Origin: an uncultured Ruminococcus sp.
GTDB lineage: Bacteria; Bacillota; Clostridia; Oscillospirales; Ruminococcaceae
Assembly (NCBI RefSeq): GCF_934476685.1
Contig: NZ_CAKSNX010000013.1
Coordinates: 1-42,709 of the forward strand
Direction of reading: 5' to 3'
DNA: 42,709 nt
Numbering within the stretch: position 1 is the stretch's first letter; each line of letters begins with the position of its first letter. Below, in pieces: positions 16,269 through 23,196 of this stretch. Both the position numbers and the translations under genes were made by a program. The notes under the pieces are model-generated. The model was not told where the DNA came from and did not search any database. It saw nothing but the letters and a program-made list of their open reading frames with translations.

Positions 16269-16949
16269 TTATTTGCATTTTGTAGATTTGCACAAATCTA
16301 GTAAGCTATCTTTGTCTATATTTCCTGAAATTGATAGAACATATCCTTCGACTTTCCACATTATCATACATTCATCATTGAAATCATAGATAAGATATGT
16401 TTGTCCGTTTTCATCTGTATATCTTTCGGAACTGCCATATTCGTTATCAATATTGCAGACATATGCATTTGAAATGCTCTGATTAAAGCAAATATACTTA
16501 TCTTCTTTTGTGAATGTCTGAGAAACAAATAGAATGTTGCGTTTATATTCTGTCATTTTAAAACCGTCAGGAAGATCTGATATAAAATATTCCTTTTCGA
16601 TCATTTCGGGAGCATTTTCCGCAGTGTCAAACGTTATGACATCATGACCAGAAAAATGCTTGATTAAAAAGTCATATACTGCCTCACGGACAGCCTTGAC
16701 GCTTAGAGTTGACGCAGACAATACGACTATTGCGGCAATTATGCAGGCGGCACGTCTGCCCGCTGTACATACAATATTGAAATATGCCTTTTCACGCTGT
16801 CTTAGCAGCTTTCGCTTTCTGCTCCTATATTCCTCAGAAAATTCATGCATTTCATCACAGATAGTTTCTTCGGTGTAAGCAGTCTGCTTAGATTCGACAA
16901 CATCTTCAAGCGCAGAGGTAAAAAATGAGTAATCATTCATATTCGTCAC
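16269..16949 (-). CDS. Membrane anti-sigma factor-like protein (DUF4367-like)
   Basis: The 226-residue protein has a charged cytoplasmic N-terminus of about 60 residues (ending KRKLLRQREKAYFN), one membrane helix (about 64-86, AACIIAAIVVLSAST), and an extracytoplasmic domain with the pattern YFISDLPDGFKMTEY and later YLIYDFNDECMIMWKVEG, typical of DUF4367 domains. Its start overlaps the end of the ECF sigma gene by 17 bases, the usual arrangement of a sigma factor with its membrane-bound inhibitor. It probably holds the sigma factor at the membrane and releases it on an envelope signal. No zinc-binding HxxxCxxC motif is present. Confidence 0.8.
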   Translation of the reverse strand: MTNMNDYSFFTSALEDVVESKQTAYTEETICDEMHEFSEEYRSRKRKLLRQREKAYFNIVCTAGRRAACIIAAIVVLSASTLSVKAVREAVYDFLIKHFSGHDVITFDTAENAPEMIEKEYFISDLPDGFKMTEYKRNILFVSQTFTKEDKYICFNQSISNAYVCNIDNEYGSSERYTDENGQTYLIYDFNDECMIMWKVEGYVLSISGNIDKDSLLDLCKSTKCK

Positions 16950-17484
16950 CTGCTTCCAATAATTTTTTCAGTTTTTCTTTGGCGTATTGCAGTCTTTTTC
17001 GTGCGGCGGAAGGCTTTATGTTCAAAGAAACTGCTATCTCTCTGTACTTCAGTCCGCAGGAAAATTTAAGATAAAGTATTTGCTGTTCAATGTCCGTCAG
17101 CTTTTCGATACACTGTTTTAAAAATATCGCATCAATATTTGCAAGATTATCATTAGAGAAAAATCTATCGTCTATTGAATGGATATCTTCTCCATGCAGA
17201 TTTTTCGTTCGCTGTCTTGTTTCAGCTTTCTGCATATTCATTGCAGTGTTTCTACTTGTTATGACAATGTAACAATCCAATTTGTGATGTTCTAATATTT
17301 TAATTTTTTGAAAACATTTTGCTAAGGATAAAAATGTTTCAGAAGTTGCGTCCTCAGCAAGCTTTTTATTCTTTAATATCCTGTATGATATAGTATAGAC
17401 TCTGTTTTCGTATTTATTGTACAGCTTTTCAAATGATTTTTTATCGTATTCTTCATCAATAAGTGCCATACATACGGCAAGCAT
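16933..17484 (-). CDS. ECF-type RNA polymerase sigma factor
   Basis: The 183-residue protein has sigma region 2 (YRILKNKKLAEDATSETFLSLAK) and region 4 (LTDIEQQILYLKFSCGLKYREIAVSLNI, with a helix-turn-helix ending KPSAARKRLQYAKEKL), and no region 3, as in group 4 sigma factors. It directs RNA polymerase to a small regulon, probably for an envelope response, and is paired with the anti-sigma gene that overlaps it. The start has GAGGTG upstream. The exporter operon just downstream is a possible target, although its promoter looks like sigma-A. Confidence 0.9.
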   Translation of the reverse strand: MLAVCMALIDEEYDKKSFEKLYNKYENRVYTISYRILKNKKLAEDATSETFLSLAKCFQKIKILEHHKLDCYIVITSRNTAMNMQKAETRQRTKNLHGEDIHSIDDRFFSNDNLANIDAIFLKQCIEKLTDIEQQILYLKFSCGLKYREIAVSLNIKPSAARKRLQYAKEKLKKLLEAGDEYE

Positions 17485-17520
17485 TTTATCACCTCTTGAT
17501 AAAACAATTAATTTATATTT

Positions 17521-17549
17521 ATTTTAACATAATTTTGTCGATTTTTCAA
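17521..17549 (-). promoter_or_regulatory. Promoter of the sigma/anti-sigma operon
   Basis: On the reverse strand TTGAAA (17549-17544) and TAAAAT (17526-17521) have a 17-base spacer, 37 bases before the sigma start codon. Confidence 0.6.
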
Positions 17550-17661
17550 GGTGCACTATGAATGGTGGAATTTGATAAATTGAACAAATGCTGTCTGAAT
17601 GGCGGAAAATACGGCATTTACAGCCCATAAAAATCTATATATTGTCTGAAAGTATAAAAAT

Positions 17662-17690
17662 TTGCAAAAATATTATATTTATGTTATAAT
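17662..17690 (+). promoter_or_regulatory. Promoter of the two-component system
   Basis: TTGCAA (17662-17667) and TATAAT (17685-17690) have a 17-base spacer, 45 bases before the regulator start. Confidence 0.7.
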
Positions 17691-17734
17691 ATATTTATTA
17701 AAATCTTTAAACAAAGTAATGGGGATGATATCAG

Positions 17735-18439
17735 ATGAAAATTAATGCGGCAATTTGTGACGATCAGCTGGTTTTAGCAAAAGAAACAGCCTATGAATTG
17801 TCACAGCTATGCCCAGATTATTCTGTTGATATTTATACAAGCGGCAGAGAACTTATTCAGTCGGAGGTCTACTATGATCTGATATTTCTTGACATAGAAA
17901 TGCCTGAGCAGGACGGTATGCAGACAGCGGAGCAGATAAGAGAGCATGGCAATGGCGGGCATATTATTTTTCTTACAAGTCACACAGAACGTATGCCTGA
18001 CGCATTCAAAGTCAAAGCTTTTCGTTTTTTATGTAAGCCGATAGAACCAGAAAAATTTAGAGAGGCAGTAATTCAGGCAGAAAAGGAAATACTTAACGAT
18101 AAAAAAATATCACTGATAGAAAAAGGCAGAACACGGCTGATAAGTCTTAACGACATAGTATGCGTTGAAGCATTTGGCGACGGAACTTATATACATACAA
18201 AATACGAAATAATAGAGAACAGCAGAACGCTTAAATATTGGAAAGATGTGTTGGGAAAAGAGCATTTTTATCAGACGCATAAATCATATCTTGTGGCATT
18301 ACGCTATGTAAAAAGTATAGGGGTAACAGATGCGGAAATGCTTTATATGAAAGAAAGACCGCTTATATCGAGAAGGCGGCAGGCGGAGTTCAACAAAGAA
18401 TTTTTGACTTATGTAAAGAGAAATGCAAAATATTTATAG
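17735..18439 (+). CDS. LytTR-family response regulator
   Basis: The 234-residue protein has an N-terminal receiver domain (acidic pair Asp9-Asp10, phosphoacceptor Asp53 in DLIFLDIEMPEQDG, conserved Lys in FRFLCKPIEP) and a C-terminal LytTR DNA-binding domain (ISLNDIVCVEAFGDGTYIHT, HFYQTHKSYLVALRYV). AgrA, VirR and PlnC belong to this class and bind two direct repeats about 21 bp apart upstream of their target promoters. Exactly such a site lies just past the kinase gene at 19768-19799. The kinase follows after 23 bases. The pair is typical of peptide-sensing circuits controlling bacteriocins or virulence. Confidence 0.93.
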   Translation: MKINAAICDDQLVLAKETAYELSQLCPDYSVDIYTSGRELIQSEVYYDLIFLDIEMPEQDGMQTAEQIREHGNGGHIIFLTSHTERMPDAFKVKAFRFLCKPIEPEKFREAVIQAEKEILNDKKISLIEKGRTRLISLNDIVCVEAFGDGTYIHTKYEIIENSRTLKYWKDVLGKEHFYQTHKSYLVALRYVKSIGVTDAEMLYMKERPLISRRRQAEFNKEFLTYVKRNAKYL

Positions 18440-18462
18440 TTTTATAGAGGTGTAGAATAAAA

Positions 18463-19761
18463 ATGAAACAAGCTGTATATTGTTCAGTAAGTTATCTTGT
18501 AGATTTTATTAAACTGTTTGGTGCTGTCTTTTTTATATTCGATTTAAAAATGAAAGATAAAAGGAATACGCTTATATTTTCTGCAGCTGCATTTGTTTTA
18601 GTTTCAATAGCTTCATATCAATTTGATCTTACTAAAAATACTATCATATACAGTATTGTGGCGATATGTACAGTGGCACTGTGTTTAAAAAACAAGAAAC
18701 AGGTATGGAACGTAATAGCTGTTATGCTTATCATAAATTTTATTGATACCATCATAGCTCTGACAGCCATTGCATTATTAAAGCTGAGCTATGAGCAGCT
18801 ATCGGGTTGTTCATATACAGCATTACTTTTAAATTCAATATCAGATATAATGATTTTTACTATAATCATATTAAAGAAGAACAGGCTGGTGAATGTATCT
18901 GCAAAGGCGGAATTCAATTTTAAGGATATTCTTATATTTGCTTCCGGAATATTGTCCATTGCCATATATCTTTCATCTATAATGCTGTTTATGATGAACA
19001 GTTCATATAATTCGTATAGAAGTATTGCTGCAATAGCGTTAAGTGCAGGCGGAATAATTTTTATGATAATATGCGTATCATTATTAAGCGCAAGAAATAA
19101 AAATATTCATTTGAAAACGGAGAATGATATTACTTATGAATTGCTCAGTCAGCAGGAACAGTATTATTCAATGCTTTTAAAGAGGGAAGAAGAAACTAAA
19201 AAGTTTCGGCATGATATAAGAAATCATATGTATTGCCTTAGGACATTATATAAAAACAAGGACTATACAGAACTTGATAAATATTTCGATAAGCTGCAAA
19301 TTGAGCTGGACGATCTTTCCATAGCGGTCAATACAGGTAACAAACTGATAGATTGCATCCTTAACGATATACAAAGCAAACACTCTGACGTTAAAGTTGA
19401 TTGGACAGGTATACTGGGTGCTGATATCAAAATAGAAAACATAGATCTGTGTACTATTTTCTCCAATCTTTTAAGCAATGCATTTGAATCAGCAAGATCA
19501 AGTAAAGATAAATTTGTCAGTGTATCCGTAAAATTCTTAGGGACATCGCTTTTCGTTCACATTGAAAATTCCTGCGATAAAGAACCTTTAATAGAAAACG
19601 GACATTTGCTTACTACTAAAAATGAAAAAGGACATGGATACGGGGTAAAAAATATAATAAGCCATTTGGAACGCTATAACGGGAATTTAGAATATGACTA
19701 TAACTATAATGATCGTATGTTTACGGCTGATATTATCATACCTGATGCTGTCAGGATATAG
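18463..19761 (+). CDS. AgrC-like GHKL sensor histidine kinase
   Basis: The 432-residue protein has about six membrane helices in the first 205 residues and then a short coiled segment. The phosphoacceptor His250 lies in KKFRHDIRNHMYCLR. The GHKL ATPase domain has an N-box (TIFSNLLSNAFESAR) and a G-box (GHGYGVKNII). This is the plan of AgrC-type receptors for secreted peptides and related bacteriocin regulators. It is the cognate kinase of the LytTR regulator just upstream. No AgrB or AgrD gene is visible, so the signal is unknown and may be produced elsewhere or be the micro-peptide encoded at 19888. Confidence 0.9.
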   Translation: MKQAVYCSVSYLVDFIKLFGAVFFIFDLKMKDKRNTLIFSAAAFVLVSIASYQFDLTKNTIIYSIVAICTVALCLKNKKQVWNVIAVMLIINFIDTIIALTAIALLKLSYEQLSGCSYTALLLNSISDIMIFTIIILKKNRLVNVSAKAEFNFKDILIFASGILSIAIYLSSIMLFMMNSSYNSYRSIAAIALSAGGIIFMIICVSLLSARNKNIHLKTENDITYELLSQQEQYYSMLLKREEETKKFRHDIRNHMYCLRTLYKNKDYTELDKYFDKLQIELDDLSIAVNTGNKLIDCILNDIQSKHSDVKVDWTGILGADIKIENIDLCTIFSNLLSNAFESARSSKDKFVSVSVKFLGTSLFVHIENSCDKEPLIENGHLLTTKNEKGHGYGVKNIISHLERYNGNLEYDYNYNDRMFTADIIIPDAVRI

Positions 19762-19767
19762 TATTTT

Positions 19768-19836
19768 ACCGTTCACCGCCAAATACACACCGTTCACCGA
19801 GAAAATGTTGAAACAGCTGTAATAATGTGGTATAAT
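19768..19836 (+). promoter_or_regulatory. LytTR operator and promoter
   Basis: ACCGTTCACCG occurs at 19768-19778 and again at 19789-19799, a direct repeat with a 21-bp period (two helix turns). Eight bases later TTGAAA (19808-19813) and TATAAT (19831-19836) form a promoter with a 17-base spacer. This matches the geometry of AgrA/PlnC-type LytTR regulator sites, and the regulator is encoded just upstream. Confidence 0.85.
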
Positions 19837-19887
19837 GAAGTTGAAGAAAAAACTTCTATCTATTTTATTATTATGGAGGTGACTAGT

Positions 19888-19932
19888 ATGTATTGTGTTT
19901 TTAGCTGGTTGTGGTGGATATTTAATATATAG
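19888..19932 (+). CDS. Possible 14-residue aromatic micro-peptide
   Basis: ATG at 19888 is preceded by ATGGAGGT at ideal spacing and encodes MYCVFSWLWWIFNI, then TAG. It is the first frame behind the LytTR promoter. Four aromatic tryptophan or tyrosine residues and one cysteine give a very hydrophobic peptide. In another frame the same bases read VFLAGCGGYLIYRQD, a lipobox-like string, so this may instead be a decayed lipoprotein or transporter gene. The micro-ORF call is therefore tentative. Confidence 0.35.
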   Translation: MYCVFSWLWWIFNI

Positions 19933-19991
19933 GCAAGATTTGAAGGGTGGCATATGACATAGTATGAATGAAGTTAATATATCTGATTTAA

Positions 19992-20324
19992 GCCGCTGAA
20001 AAAAATGGAGAGCTTATCGCCAAAAAGAATAGAACGAACATATCAATAGACACTGCATTAAGCAATGTTTCCATGCTGAACAAAAAGGATTCGTTCGTTT
20101 ATACTTTATCGGGCGGAGAGCAGCAAAGGGTAGCCTTAGCACGGCTAATGATAAAAAAATGTGAAATTATACTTGCTGATGAACCCACAGGTTCGCTGGA
20201 CAAAAGTAATGCTGCTGTCATAATTGATATTTTAAAAGAACTGAACAGCAGCGGTAAAACTGTATTAATGGTAACACATGACGAAGAGCTGAAAAAGGTC
20301 GGAAACCGCATAATTAATTTGTAA
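19992..20324 (+). pseudogene. ABC exporter ATPase, C-terminal remnant
   Basis: From the stop at 19989 the frame is open for 110 codons and encodes the second half of an ABC ATPase: signature YTLSGGEQQRVALARLM, Walker B EIILADEPTGSLD and H-loop LMVTHDEELKK. The Walker A half is missing, and the remaining upstream bases hold stops in all relevant positions. The SGGEQQRVALARLM plus DEPTGSLD combination is typical of bacteriocin-type export ATPases. An internal ATG at 20073 could start an 83-residue product, but it cannot bind ATP normally. The remnant probably marks a lost peptide export operon once controlled by the LytTR system upstream. Confidence 0.85.
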
Positions 20325-20419
20325 TTCGGTTCGCTGAACGCAGTATATGGCAATGAATGTTTGTCTGATAAATATTTCTGCTGAAAATATTAAATATTAT
20401 AATATTCAAAAGTTACCCC

Positions 20420-20448
20420 TTGACAACTTTTTGCGTATATGTTATAAT
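20420..20448 (+). promoter_or_regulatory. Promoter of mntP
   Basis: TTGACA (20420-20425) and TATAAT (20443-20448) have a 17-base spacer, a perfect consensus, about 20 bases before the riboswitch. Confidence 0.88.
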
Positions 20449-20467
20449 TGCACTTGTTATTTAATGT

Positions 20468-20548
20468 GTGAGGGAGTAGTTGACGCACTTCTGTGCGGGT
20501 CAAGTCAACATACTGACCGTTTGCGGTCTGGCTTGACAGGGGAGGATC
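20468..20548 (+). promoter_or_regulatory. yybP-ykoY-type manganese riboswitch
   Basis: The leader shows the conserved features of the Mn2+-sensing yybP-ykoY aptamer: AGGGAGTAG at 20471-20479, a GCAC/GTGC hairpin, the paired GTCAAG (20499-20504) and CTTGAC (20532-20537), the TCAACATACT loop segment, and a GACC/GGTC hairpin (20515-20528). It precedes mntP, the most common partner of this class. A terminator at 20643-20671 is the likely switch. The class is assigned from memory of the motif and not by covariance search. Confidence 0.82.
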
Positions 20549-20642
20549 ATACTTTGATTTTTTGATTAACAAGACTCACATACGGACACAGCGGACAGGC
20601 GCTTTTGCCTTCTGCCTTTTTGTGCTGTATGTGATTTTTCAG

Positions 20643-20671
20643 ATCGGATGCAGCTGCGTCCGATTTTTTTT
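20643..20671 (+). terminator. Riboswitch expression-platform terminator
   Basis: ATCGGATGCAG pairs with CTGCGTCCGAT (20643-20664, one wobble), followed by eight T, 32 bases before the mntP start. Manganese binding to the aptamer should prevent its formation. A further hairpin with CACATAC/GTATGTG arms lies just upstream and may be the alternative fold. Confidence 0.82.
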
Positions 20672-20703
20672 GTTGAAAAATATTTGTCAGGGAGAATGGT
20701 TTT

Positions 20704-21273
20704 ATGGGATTTGTCGAGTTGTTTTCTATCGGTGTGGGTCTGTCTATGGACGCTTTTGCGGTTTCAGTCTGTAAGGGATTGAAAATGCGTAAGATCAATT
20801 ATAAGCATACTGCACTTATCGGTTTGTTTTTCGGAGGATTTCAGGCTCTTATGCCTTTCATAGGCTGGCTGCTGGGAAAACAGTTTGAGCAGTATATAAC
20901 CAAGATAGATCATTGGATAGCTTTCATTCTTCTTGCATTTATCGGCGGAAAAATGGCTGTTGAGGCAATAAGGGAAAAGGACGATGACGAAACCGCAGGG
21001 GACGGCGAGGACGTTATTGACATAAAGGAGCTTTTCATGCTTGCCGTTGCGACAAGTATAGACGCTCTTGCGGTAGGCATAACCTTTGCATTCCTTCAGG
21101 TAAGTATTGTTCCTGCCATAACGATAATCGGTACGACAACATTCGTTATATCTGTCGCAGGCGTAGGCATAGGAAATGTCTTTGGTACAAGATTTAAAAG
21201 CAAGGCGGAGCTTGCCGGCGGAATTATCCTTATAATCATTGGCGTAAAAATACTTATCGAAGGTCTTATGTAA
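20704..21273 (+). CDS. mntP: Manganese efflux pump MntP
   Basis: The 189-residue integral membrane protein exports Mn2+ from the cytoplasm. It consists of two DUF204 repeats of three helices each, with the metal-binding aspartates in LSMDAFAVSV in the first repeat and TSIDALAVGI in the second. Length and topology match MntP/YebN. The GGGAGAA ribosome site supports the ATG. Regulation is by the manganese riboswitch and terminator in its leader. The gene is monocistronic and ends at a terminator shared with the convergent operon. Confidence 0.95.
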   Translation: MGFVELFSIGVGLSMDAFAVSVCKGLKMRKINYKHTALIGLFFGGFQALMPFIGWLLGKQFEQYITKIDHWIAFILLAFIGGKMAVEAIREKDDDETAGDGEDVIDIKELFMLAVATSIDALAVGITFAFLQVSIVPAITIIGTTTFVISVAGVGIGNVFGTRFKSKAELAGGIILIIIGVKILIEGLM

Positions 21274-21303
21274 GGATACATTTTGATACTATATAACAAC
21301 AAA

Positions 21304-21344
21304 ACGGGAGAACCGAAATCCATTCGATCCTCCCGTGATTTTTT
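21304..21344. terminator. Bidirectional terminator between mntP and the NUDIX gene
   Basis: ACGGGAG (21304-21310) pairs with CTCCCGT (21330-21336), with further pairing of GAT/ATC inside and T-runs on the rightward side and A on the left. It ends two convergent transcription units. Confidence 0.78.
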
Positions 21345-21346
21345 AT

Positions 21347-21760
21347 TTAAAGTTCAGCAAGCTCAGGATGCAGTTTCAGTATTTCAAGTATATGCCCGAT
21401 ATTGCCCTCGCCTGCATAGTATTTCATATCAAAGAAATTATCATCAAGGCTTTTCCATACAAGCTCGTTTTCATCACCGCTCACCTGTATATCATCTTTA
21501 AGCTGTCCTGCGTAAACCTCAACAAAACAGCCGTCAAGGGGATAGTCAAAAGTGATGAGCCTTTGGATATCTATATCCTCTGCGGTTATAGAGGTTTCCT
21601 CATAGAGTTCTCTGTAAGCTGCGGCAAGATGATCTTCGCCGCTCTCTATTTTTCCGCCCACAAGATTGAATAAGCCCTTGTAAGGATCTTTCCTGCGCTT
21701 GCACATAAGCCACTTTCCGCCGTCACGATGAACAACGGCGATACAGTTATATCCCTGCAT
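21347..21760 (-). CDS. NUDIX hydrolase
   Basis: The 137-residue protein has a NUDIX box, GKIESGEDHLAAAYRELYEE followed by TSI, with the catalytic REL-x-EE glutamates intact and one substitution (Ser for the last conserved Gly). The N-terminal CIAVVHRDGGKWLMCKRRKDPYKG resembles MutT-like nucleotide diphosphatases. It probably hydrolyses a nucleoside diphosphate derivative; the substrate is not evident. Its start overlaps the aroE stop by one base (TGATG on the reverse strand), so it is translationally coupled and is the last gene of the pheB-hom-aroE operon. Confidence 0.9.
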   Translation of the reverse strand: MQGYNCIAVVHRDGGKWLMCKRRKDPYKGLFNLVGGKIESGEDHLAAAYRELYEETSITAEDIDIQRLITFDYPLDGCFVEVYAGQLKDDIQVSGDENELVWKSLDDNFFDMKYYAGEGNIGHILEILKLHPELAEL

Positions 21761-22623
21761 CAGTGAAAATCCTTTTCTACTGCGATCTCCATTTCCTCGA
21801 TTATGCCGAGTACCTCTTCATCTGTGTACTTGTCGCCGTCCCATATCTCATGTGCAGATACAGCCTGCCATACCAGCATAGCCATACCGCCCACAGCGTT
21901 CTTGCCCAAAGCCTTTGCTTTTTTCATAAGCTTTGTTTCACGAGGATTGTATATAACATCAAAAACAGCCTTGCTTGCTGCAATGACTTCATCTGGCACA
22001 GGGCAAGCGTCTGTCTTAGGATACATTCCCACAGGGCAGGCATTCATAAGCAGCTCATATTTAGTATCGCATGGTATCTCTGTGTTGAGAACAATGGTTA
22101 TCTTTGCGTCTGACTTCATTGCCTTTATTTCCTTTTCGACCTGCTTTGCAAGCGGCATATCGCTTTCAAGCACTGCAATGTACAGATCAGCACCTGCCAG
22201 CGCAGCCTCAATAGCCATCATTCTGCCTACTCCGCCGCAGCCGATGAGCAGCACCTTCCCGCTGAAATCAACGTTCATGGCACGGACAGTTCTGAGAAAT
22301 CCGTCGCAGTCTGTGTTATAGCCTGTGTGAACGCCGTTCTTGTTGTCAACACAGTTTACCGAATGATATCTCTCTGCTGATTCTGCAAGCTTATCGCAGT
22401 GATCTATAATAGATATCTTATGCGGTATGGTGATATTGAAACCGTTGAGCGATTTAAGATATTCGGCATTTGCGTCGAGATTTTCAGGCTTTATCTCCAG
22501 CACCTCATACTCAAACTCTCTGTTTTTCAGTTCAAAGAGTCTTTTATGGATAGGAGGTGACATGGTGTGTTTAAGTGTTTCGCCAAGAATGGCAAATCTT
22601 CTCTGTGTATTTGATGATGACAT
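21760..22623 (-). CDS. aroE: Shikimate dehydrogenase
   Basis: AroE reduces 3-dehydroshikimate to shikimate with NADPH in aromatic amino acid synthesis. The 287-residue length is normal. The substrate domain has LKHTMSPPIHKRLFE, NITIPHK with the catalytic lysine, and YNTDCDGF with the catalytic aspartate. The Rossmann part has VLLIGCGGVGRMMA, and GMAMLVWQA closes the active site near the C-terminus. The SxS motif reads TMS, so the first serine is replaced by threonine, which is tolerated in the family. It follows the deaminase gene after 34 bases and overlaps the NUDIX gene. Confidence 0.94.
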   Translation of the reverse strand: MSSSNTQRRFAILGETLKHTMSPPIHKRLFELKNREFEYEVLEIKPENLDANAEYLKSLNGFNITIPHKISIIDHCDKLAESAERYHSVNCVDNKNGVHTGYNTDCDGFLRTVRAMNVDFSGKVLLIGCGGVGRMMAIEAALAGADLYIAVLESDMPLAKQVEKEIKAMKSDAKITIVLNTEIPCDTKYELLMNACPVGMYPKTDACPVPDEVIAASKAVFDVIYNPRETKLMKKAKALGKNAVGGMAMLVWQAVSAHEIWDGDKYTDEEVLGIIEEMEIAVEKDFH

Positions 22624-22657
22624 TTCTTATTACCTCTTTTAGTGGATTAACTGCGGA

Positions 22658-23137
22658 TCACAGCTTTATAACTATTTCCCTGTCAGTAGGGATATAGCGG
22701 CGCATTTTTACTCCAGCCATTTCAAACATTCTTTTTGACGCTTTTACGCCGTCTGTGTCGGCATATTTGTCCTGCCAGTACACAACTTCTTTTATGCCGC
22801 ATTGAATGATAGCCTTTGCACATTCATTACAGGGGAAAAGGCTGACGTATATCTTTGCGTTCTGGAGACTTCCGGCAGCGTGGTTGAGTATTGCGTTAAG
22901 TTCGGCATGGCAGACGAAAGGATATTTGGTATCGAGAAAAGCCCCGTCCCTGTCCCAAGGCATATCATCATCGGAGCAGCCTGTGGGCATACCGTTATAA
23001 CCGACCGAAAGTATCTTGTTATCTTTGGAAACTATGCAGGCGCCGACCTGCGTGTTGGAATCCTTGCTGCGCTGAGCGGAAAGCAGGGATATCCCCATAA
23101 AATATTCGTCCCACGAGATGTAATCCTGTCTTTTCAC
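22658..23137 (-). CDS. Deoxycytidylate deaminase (ComEB-like)
   Basis: The enzyme converts dCMP to dUMP, a supply route for thymidylate. The 159-residue protein has the zinc site His77-Ala-Glu79 and PCNEC with Cys102 and Cys105, and the additional family features TQVGACIV and GYNGMPTGCSD. Length fits dCMP deaminase and not cytidine deaminase or the RibD domain. A GGAGGAT site precedes the ATG. It lies between hom and aroE in a leftward biosynthetic operon, a neighbour link without an obvious pathway connection. Confidence 0.92.
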   Translation of the reverse strand: MKRQDYISWDEYFMGISLLSAQRSKDSNTQVGACIVSKDNKILSVGYNGMPTGCSDDDMPWDRDGAFLDTKYPFVCHAELNAILNHAAGSLQNAKIYVSLFPCNECAKAIIQCGIKEVVYWQDKYADTDGVKASKRMFEMAGVKMRRYIPTDREIVIKL

Positions 23138-23196
23138 AGTATTATCCTCCTTTTAAGCTGTCTGCCTAAAAATCAATATATATTGATGTACGATTA

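Noticed and set aside
17560..17607. Direct repeat GAATGGYGGAA upstream of the LytTR regulator gene
   Set aside because: The copies are 37 bp apart, not about 21 bp, and differ from the repeat at 19768, so autoregulation by this site is not supported.
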